DNA of 64,000 nt from Charina bottae (Eukaryota; Chordata; Lepidosauria; Squamata; Charinaidae): contig JALMGJ010000003.1 of NCBI GenBank assembly GCA_023362775.1, forward strand, positions 75,687,355 to 75,751,354, in the 5' to 3' direction. Shown piece after piece: positions 58,117 to 64,000 of the stretch (position 1 is the stretch's first letter; each line of letters opens with the position of its first letter). A model generated the notes under the pieces. The model did no database searches. It was given only the letters and a program-made list of their open reading frames with translations, and was not told where the DNA came from. The position numbers and the translations under genes are program-made.

Positions 58117-58910
58117 TTGCGGCTCAGGCTCGAAGCAAACATCTAAGAGACTGCTGATCTCGTCTGGTTTCGGATTTTTTTTCTTTTGGTTTTTTCGTTC
58201 TCTTCACGCATGCGCCTGAGCTCTTTTACATTTAAACACCAATTTAAGATGCTTTGTTTTCCCTTTATTTCTACCACTGAATTCACTATGTGAAAGGGTA
58301 AACTGCAATTTCACTTCGCTTCATCCCTTCTGAGAGTACAGGAGCAATCCCTGCACACTCTCCCCCGGGACCCTATCCGCCGATCGGACGGACGCCAGCC
58401 ACCCAGCCAGCCAACGGACAGGCCACGCCTCCCGCGATAATAACATACACGAGCGCAGGACGTGTGAGGTATGAGAATAGGTGGCGGGCGCTACCATTTG
58501 CCGCTCCCCAGTGGGGAGACATCTTTTTTTGTTGTTGTTCAGGATCCCTAAAAGTTTAGGGTGTGCACCGTGCTGCGGTTTTCTTAAGGCGCAGACTTCG
58601 AAAAGGCGGCTTTAAACAATAGTTGCATTCCTTCAGGATATCCTGAAGGCAGGCATTCTCCCCTCCACCCCCTCCAAATATTTCTGGCATACGCTCGACT
58701 CAGGTTTATTATGGTAGTAGTCTTTGTGGACTACAGCCTATTTCTGAGGTTTGAAGTATTATCACTTACCAAATGACTGTATGGCATGCTTTTGATAAAG
58801 AAAACCCCACTTCCCGGTGGTAAATCTGCGGCACTGCAGATTGTTGGATTTCAGCTTGAATCCACCCCAACCACCAGAGTATGCAGTGATGGGAATTGGA
58901 ATTTATCTGG

Positions 58911-59456
58911 AAATTGATTGATTGATTGATTGATTGATTATGTGCCGTCAAGTCATTGTCGACTCTTAGCAACCACATACATAGATTTTCTCCATGACAA
59001 TCTGTCCTTAACCTGATCTTTCAAGTCTTCCGATGGTGCAATCATTGCTACTGTAACTGAGTCCATGCATGTTGCTGCTGGTCATCCTCTTCTCTTTCCT
59101 TCCAACTTTCCCAGCATTAGAGCCTTTTTCAGAGAGCTAGGTTTTTGCATAATGTGTCCAAAGTAGGATAATTTGAGCTTGATCATTTGTGCCTTGAGTG
59201 AGAACTCTGGATTGTTTGATGATCCATTGATTTGTTTTCTTGGCAGTCCATGGTATTCTCAGGAGTTTTCTCCAACACCAAAGTTCAAAAGTGTCAATAT
59301 TTTCCTATCCTGTTTCTTAAAAGTCCAACTTTTGCTTCCATAGAGTGTCACAGGGAATACCATGGCTTGCACAATTCTGATCTTTGTAGGTATAGACACA
59401 TCACGGCATCTGAATATCTTTTCCAAGGCCCTCATGGCTGCTCTACCAAGTATTAG
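58911..59456 (-). repeat. Decayed RTE/BovB-type LINE 3' end with (TTGA)n tail
   Basis: The minus strand encodes RDVSIPTKIRIVQAMVFPVT and LYGSKSW, matching the BovB RT C-terminal region but clearly diverged. It has frameshifts and a (TCAA)n simple tail at 58918-58940. It represents another, older RTE lineage. Confidence 0.75.
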
Positions 59457-59466
59457 GATAATGGAA

Positions 59467-59732
59467 TGTGGGAATGACCTTGGGAGGGAGGGGATGAACC
59501 TCAGACTGGACAAGTGGCATGTAGAAGATGTCTCAGCTCATAGATGGGGGGGGGGGATGGCGGCATGGGAAACGTTTCAGAAGGGACCCTCCCTAGTTTT
59601 CCAGAGAGTAAAAGGAAAGGAGGGGAGAAATGCCTTCAGTCTTGTAAGATTCTGTTAATGTAACTGAACAATAAAGATGGAGCTAGTACTCCTGGTTGTG
59701 CCTCTTGCCTGGACTGCCCCGCTGGGCTAACA
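59467..59732 (+). repeat. LTR-like repeat with AATAAA
   Basis: The block begins TGTGGGAATGACC and ends GGGCTAACA, so it has TG...CA ends. AATAAA at 59670-59675 is followed by a U5-like stretch. A rearranged relative is at 33306-33562. No internal region or target duplication was found, so solo LTR is the best guess. Confidence 0.5.
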
Positions 59733-59917
59733 GCTAGTCTGCAGTGTGTTTTTTGACTGCTTGTTCCTTTACTATTGATGGTTGATCCTAAAGGGATGGT
59801 GGATATGTATGTACTGGAGCATAACATGCAATCATCTCCAACATATGAATTCCTATTAATTCCTATTTTCTGATATACATTTTAGTTCATAATTAAGCTA
59901 TACCATCATTTCCAAGC

Positions 59918-59970
59918 ACACACACACACACACATATATATACACATACATACATACACACATACACACA
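59918..59970. repeat. CA/TA microsatellite
   Basis: (CA)n passes into TATA and CATA repeats. Confidence 0.85.
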
Positions 59971-60055
59971 ATCAGCTCCATTCCACAAGATCAGACAACT
60001 TTTATTTAGATTTAAGCTTTTCCTTTTTCTTAGTTTCTCAAACACACCATCTACC

Positions 60056-60058
60056 ATC

Positions 60059-60102
<44 letters not shown>
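60056..60102. repeat. (TCTA)n microsatellite
   Basis: About eleven tandem TCTA units. Confidence 0.9.
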
Positions 60103-60461
60103 CTATCATCTATCTTTATTTCATTAATTCATACTGAACCATCTACTCCTCTTACATTCTATGTTGCAATCTTCTGTCTCCCAGTGAGACAGAAGAGCCT
60201 ATGAATGTTGATCACCACCACCCATCATGGCTTTAGTTAACAAAGTTTTTTGTTAACTTAAGAAAGGGGAGGTTAGGTTAACAGCCTTAGTTGTATCTAT
60301 GCCACATGCACCATTCCCAGCTAATAATAAGGGTATAATAGTTGTCAGTTTTGAAATATTTGGGGCAGTATGCCACAAGGACAGCCAAAATCGGTGTTTA
60401 TTCTGAGCAAGCTCATGCTATTCTATGCATGTTAGAATCTTAAATCTGATTATTACATTGC

Positions 60462-61040
60462 AAGTCTGTTTGGTCTAGTGCAGAGCTTTCCAAACTGTGT
60501 GTCGCGACACAAAAGTGTGTCGCCACACACAGCGTGGTGTGTCGCCACACCACCCGGAAGCGGCGGCGCGCGCGTGCACGGCGGCTGCCATGCACGCGCA
60601 CGCCCCCCGCGCCGCCACTGTGCGCGCGTGCCGCCGCACGCCTCCCCGCGCTGTCGCCATGCGCGCGCCGCCGCTGCCGCTGGTGTGTCGCCAGCGGCAG
60701 CACTTTGGAAAGCCCTGGTCTAGTGGTTAAGGCACCGGGCTAGAAACCAGGAGACTGTGAGTTCTAGTGTCGCCTTGGGCATGAAAGCTGGCTGGGTGAC
60801 CTTGGGCCAGTCACTCTCTCTCAGCCCAACTCACCTCACAGGGTTGTTGTTGTAGGGAAAATAGGAGGAGGAAGGAATATGAGGTATGTTCGCCACCTTG
60901 AGTTATTATTATAACTTATTAATAATAATATATTATTAATTAATTATTATTAATTTATTAAATTATTAATTAATAAATTATAAAATTATAAAATAATATA
61001 TTAAATTATAACTTATTATTATTATTATTATTATTAAGTT
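60462..61040 (+). mobile_element. tRNA-derived SINE split by a MITE, with long TTA tail
   Basis: The head TCTGTTTGGTCTAGTG is interrupted at 60480 and resumes at 60718 with GTCTAGTGGTTAAGGC. The body matches the SINE at 42244. The tail expands into an AT-rich (TTA)n tract to about 61040. Confidence 0.85.
60481..60717. mobile_element. hAT-type MITE, family A, inside a SINE
   Basis: The 237-bp element starts CAGAGCTTTCCAAA and ends TTTGGAAAGCCCTG. The 8-bp duplication GTCTAGTG (60473-60480 and 60718-60725) is SINE sequence, which proves the insertion order. The interior is extremely CpG-rich, as in the copy at 2145-2479. Confidence 0.9.
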
Positions 61041-62093
61041 ATATTGAAGAGAGAGGAAGGATGATGACAACCTCCACATAGATCTGCTAATCTGGACTCC
61101 TTCCTTTCCATTCCATGGGATTGTTACCCTCAATGGCCCTGTTAGAAGAATGCTGGATTTTTGTTTGGTTGTTTTGATATGCTGTGTCCTTTGGGAGAAC
61201 GTAATAAGACAAAAGGATGCAGCCTTCTCCAATCTGTTGCTTCCAGATATTTTAGACTCTCCTAAACCAGCATAGAGGGCACTAGGAGAAGAATGATGCA
61301 ATAAAATAAAGACAGGGATGTAAAAGAGTCACCCTCTTACCAGATTGCTACTCTGAAAATAAAACATCCAGCCGTATAAGTAGAGCTTGGAACCTGAGCC
61401 AATTCTGCTGATTTCAGTGGAGGTTGCATTGAAGCAATAAAATGAATCTTCTGTCATCTAAAAGATTAACAGTTCTTCCAGTGGAAGTTTCCATGAACTA
61501 AAGTTTACTTTATCAGATATGAGCTACTTTTTTCAAGGTCTCTGCTAATAATAATGAGTCAGAGGTTCATTTATACTGAATGTCTTTATTAGCTAACAAC
61601 TTCCACATCCAGCCTCCTGCTCTAACTACTTGTTGAATAGCACACAAAACGAAACTACTTCCCGGGCCAAAAGCCGTACTTCCCAGCAGAAGGCGTGCAT
61701 CCCCAATCTCAGTCCTTCCTCTGTTACCAACTTTGTCTTCCTGACTCTACCACTTAGTTCCACCTATTGATACACTACTGAAGAAACTACTGTATATCAT
61801 ATTGTAGTCTCAGAAATCTTATCCATATGTATTAGTAGAAACTGTGCAGTGTTATATTGCATATACCTTAACCCGTTGAAAGCATTGTGCCTCTCTCTGC
61901 AAAATGTATAGCAATGTCACCTCCAGGGTGGGTGGGTGGGTTGGTGTGTTTGAGAGGCCTTGAGGAAGGCATTCTGCTACCATTCCTTCTCTTCTTCATT
62001 GTTATCACCAGTCCCCAACCTCAGAGGGAGAACCCAATCTGTACTACAGTCCCTGGAGCACTGTCGCAAGAGCAATAGGATTACACTCTAAGG
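61041..62093. other. Intergenic stretch with nothing recognised
   Basis: No exon, RNA gene or repeat was recognised. Confidence 0.35.
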
Positions 62094-62190
62094 CAGTGTT
62101 TCTCAAGCTTGGCAACTTTAAGACGAGTGGACTTCAACTCTGGGAGTTGAAGTCCACATGTCTTAAAGTTGCCAAGGTTGAGAAACACTG
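62094..62190. mobile_element. Foldback hAT MITE, short form, perfect 8-bp target duplication
   Basis: This 97-bp palindrome is flanked by CTCTAAGG at 62086-62093 and 62191-62198. Compared with the 131-134 bp copies the loop and the adjoining parts of the arms are deleted, leaving an almost loop-free hairpin. Confidence 0.88.
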
Positions 62191-62785
62191 CTCTAAGGGT
62201 ATTAACCAGTCCGGAGTATTTGCCAAATGAAATTTCTGCTATGTTCCTTTCTCAACGAAGTTCACAACTTCTTCTTAATTTAATTTCAGAGAAACTTGAA
62301 ATCCTGCCACTTTTATTCTGGTCTGTCCTTTGGTCATCTCTAACATGGATCAAGAGAATTAGAGAATTTCATCCAGGGAATGTAACAGGTTTCCAAATAA
62401 TTCCACCCCCCTCCCCAGCTGCTGATTTCTGTGCAAAGAAGAAAGGAAAAGCCCTGCAGATGGCACTGTCTGGTCCCTTTTTTCCCTGCCTGATCTGTCC
62501 CCAAGCCATATTGTTCCAAGCAATGGAGAAGGCAAAAAGAGACTAGATAATCATGTCTTTCAAATGTCTGCATTAAACCTGACAGAATAGTTATTTTTAA
62601 ATTGAGGACAGTTTGCTGATCTCAGAGTAAACAGAGCTATTTTGACTATTAAAAGAGTAGATGAATTACAACACATATGAAGGCAATATCACACACACAA
62701 GGCACTGATTAAATGTTCAAGTCATGAGGTTTGCATAGCCAGAGTTTTAAGATGCCAATAGAAGAGAATATATGTAGCTCAGGGT

Positions 62786-62945
62786 TGAACTGTGGGAGTC
62801 CTTGGTGCTCTCTGAGCTTGGTTGCTTGCTTGCTTGCAGACGTTTCATTACCCAGCTAGGTAACATCATCAGGCACATCAGGTAATGAAACGTCTGCAAG
62901 CAAACAACCAAGCTCAGAGAGCACCAAGGACTCCACAGTTTTGAG
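62786..62945. repeat. Head-to-head inverted repeat with hammerhead-like core
   Basis: Arms of about 65 bp (GTCCTTGGTGCTCTCTGAGC ... GCTCAGAGAGCACCAAGGAC) surround a short centre. On the minus strand at 62842-62872 it reads CTGATGA, an extra T, the stem GTTACC/GGTAAT with loop TAGCTG, then GAAAC. The plus-strand arm has only the GAAAC half. It looks like two partial copies of a Penelope-type terminal repeat facing each other. Confidence 0.6.
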
Positions 62946-64000
62946 AGGGAAAGTGGGAGTGAACTCCACATATTCAGATTAGGCTGCATCTGGTGCTGTG
63001 CTTCTGTTAGATTGTACCCAGGATTGCTCCTGACATTGCTGAGAAAAAGAAACAAATCAATGGTTAATCCTTTTTTTTTCAAATTAAAAAAAATGTCTCG
63101 AGATTTTGGAAGGGAAAAGTGTATGAAAATGCATGATGTTTTTAACCTTACTGGGATACCTTTAGAAGTGTGCCAAAGTGGACTTACTCATTCACAAACT
63201 GACTTCTTGGTGGTGGCCACAAATAAAATATACACTAAAAGGCAATTTGGTAAGAATATTTCCTGCCGTTCTCAGTACTTCTCCAAAGTAAGTTCTCTAT
63301 CACTCTAGTCTACCTTTGCCTTTGGGGGGTGGCGGTGGGGACCCCCCAAAAGAAACATTGGACTGCAATCAAATGTTATTTTACTTTAATTTCTAACCAT
63401 GCTTGAGTGGCTTCTATAGCCCAGGGGTTTTCTTAGCAATTAAGATCATACTAGAGGCTAGAGTTTTTCTTTGCAACATGTTGGCTTCCCACTTATTTAT
63501 TTTTTTAAATAGAAGATGTTTTCAAAAAGAAGTCAGGTGGGGAAGAAACTGTTAGGCATCAATCGAAAGGTGCTTGAGCCTACAGGTGCTTGTCTGCAGC
63601 TTGTTGTAAACCCTAAGTAATACCCCTGAAATCATGACTTTCTCGCAGTGAATTTCATATTCAGGTTTGCCGTTAATCATTGCCATTATTTATTAAAGTT
63701 TATTGCCAGTTTATTTCTCACTGTATAATAAAGAGATTTTATGTCATTTTGGCAAACACTAAGACCACCAGCTTTCTGAGAGAATCTCAGACCTCTCAGA
63801 TACATGCTGACAGGTTTGGTTATTAATTACAAAGCTTTCAGAATAATTCTGAAAACCATCTCTCCTATGCCGGCCTATTAGATCATTAAGATTATTAAGG
63901 GAGAATTTTTACAAATCATCACATGACAGTGAACCACAGGCTTTTTCCATCTTTCTCTTCACCATACATGAACCCCTAGTGTGCTCTGTTTCCAGTATTG
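62946..64000. other. Right end of the window, nothing recognised
   Basis: The longest open frame (63012-63308, plus) has no recognisable domain. No repeat was identified apart from homopolymers. Confidence 0.35.

Larger units (their letters stand above)
57771..58510. promoter_or_regulatory. CpG-dense block, candidate LEMD1 promoter
   Basis: In an AT-rich neighbourhood this block has frequent CpG, including CCTCCCGCGGCCCC, CCGCCGATCGGACGGACGCC and TCCCGCGATAA. CACGCATGCGCCT at 58205-58217 resembles an NRF1 site. It lies upstream of LEMD1 and contains the tRNA-Trp gene. The first exon was not located, so its role as promoter is inferred. Confidence 0.5.

Noticed and set aside
58155..58175. GATCTCGTCTGG resembling 5S rRNA
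   Set aside because: Only about a dozen bases match. No further 5S sequence on either side.
57000..64000. Possible miR-135b hairpin, which lies in LEMD1 in human
   Set aside because: I looked for the mature sequence and its complement near LEMD1 and found none. If conserved it is probably to the right of this window.
1..64000. CRISPR arrays, operons, bacterial promoters
   Set aside because: The window is vertebrate nuclear DNA. No regularly spaced direct repeats of the CRISPR kind are present.

Overview
This is vertebrate nuclear DNA, almost certainly from a squamate reptile (lizard or snake). The evidence is several copies of the Sauria SINE, BovB (RTE) retrotransposons, a young L2-clade LINE, Penelope-like DNA and many hAT-type MITEs. 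Two spliced genes are present, both on the minus strand. They are neighbours in the same order and orientation as on human 1q32.1 (KLHDC8A next to LEMD1). The species cannot be fixed further from the sequence alone.

Left part (1-7828): four coding exons of KLHDC8A, a kelch-repeat protein. They encode about 286 residues, and the last coding exon lies beyond the left edge. All internal junctions are phase 1. The first coding intron uses a non-canonical GC donor. The introns carry a hAT MITE, half of another MITE and L2 tail fragments.

Middle (7829-39809): no host coding exon was recognised. The stretch may hold upstream non-coding exons of KLHDC8A, but mostly it is transposon history. It contains a 5'-truncated Penelope-like element with a GIY-YIG endonuclease frame and a hammerhead-like RNA motif (11219-12094), and a near full-length L2 with an uninterrupted 1038-codon endonuclease/reverse-transcriptase frame (about 12968-17402). 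It also contains an internally deleted L1-like element between 19-bp target duplications, itself hit by two MITEs and a BovB tail (23768-27071), and a broken second L2 interrupted by a solo LTR (35155-38312). Four MITEs in this part share a tandem GC-box/CCAAT module.

Right part (39810-58500): the whole coding region of LEMD1 can be assembled from six exons with compatible phases (267 codons plus stop). It has an N-terminal LEM domain, a basic/proline-rich linker and a C-terminal membrane anchor, as expected for a LEM-family nuclear-envelope protein that binds BAF. Its largest intron holds a nested BovB/LINE/SINE stack. Upstream lies a CpG-dense block containing an intact tRNA-Trp(CCA) gene, a plausible promoter region for LEMD1. 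The last 5.5 kb (58500-64000) hold repeats and no recognised gene.
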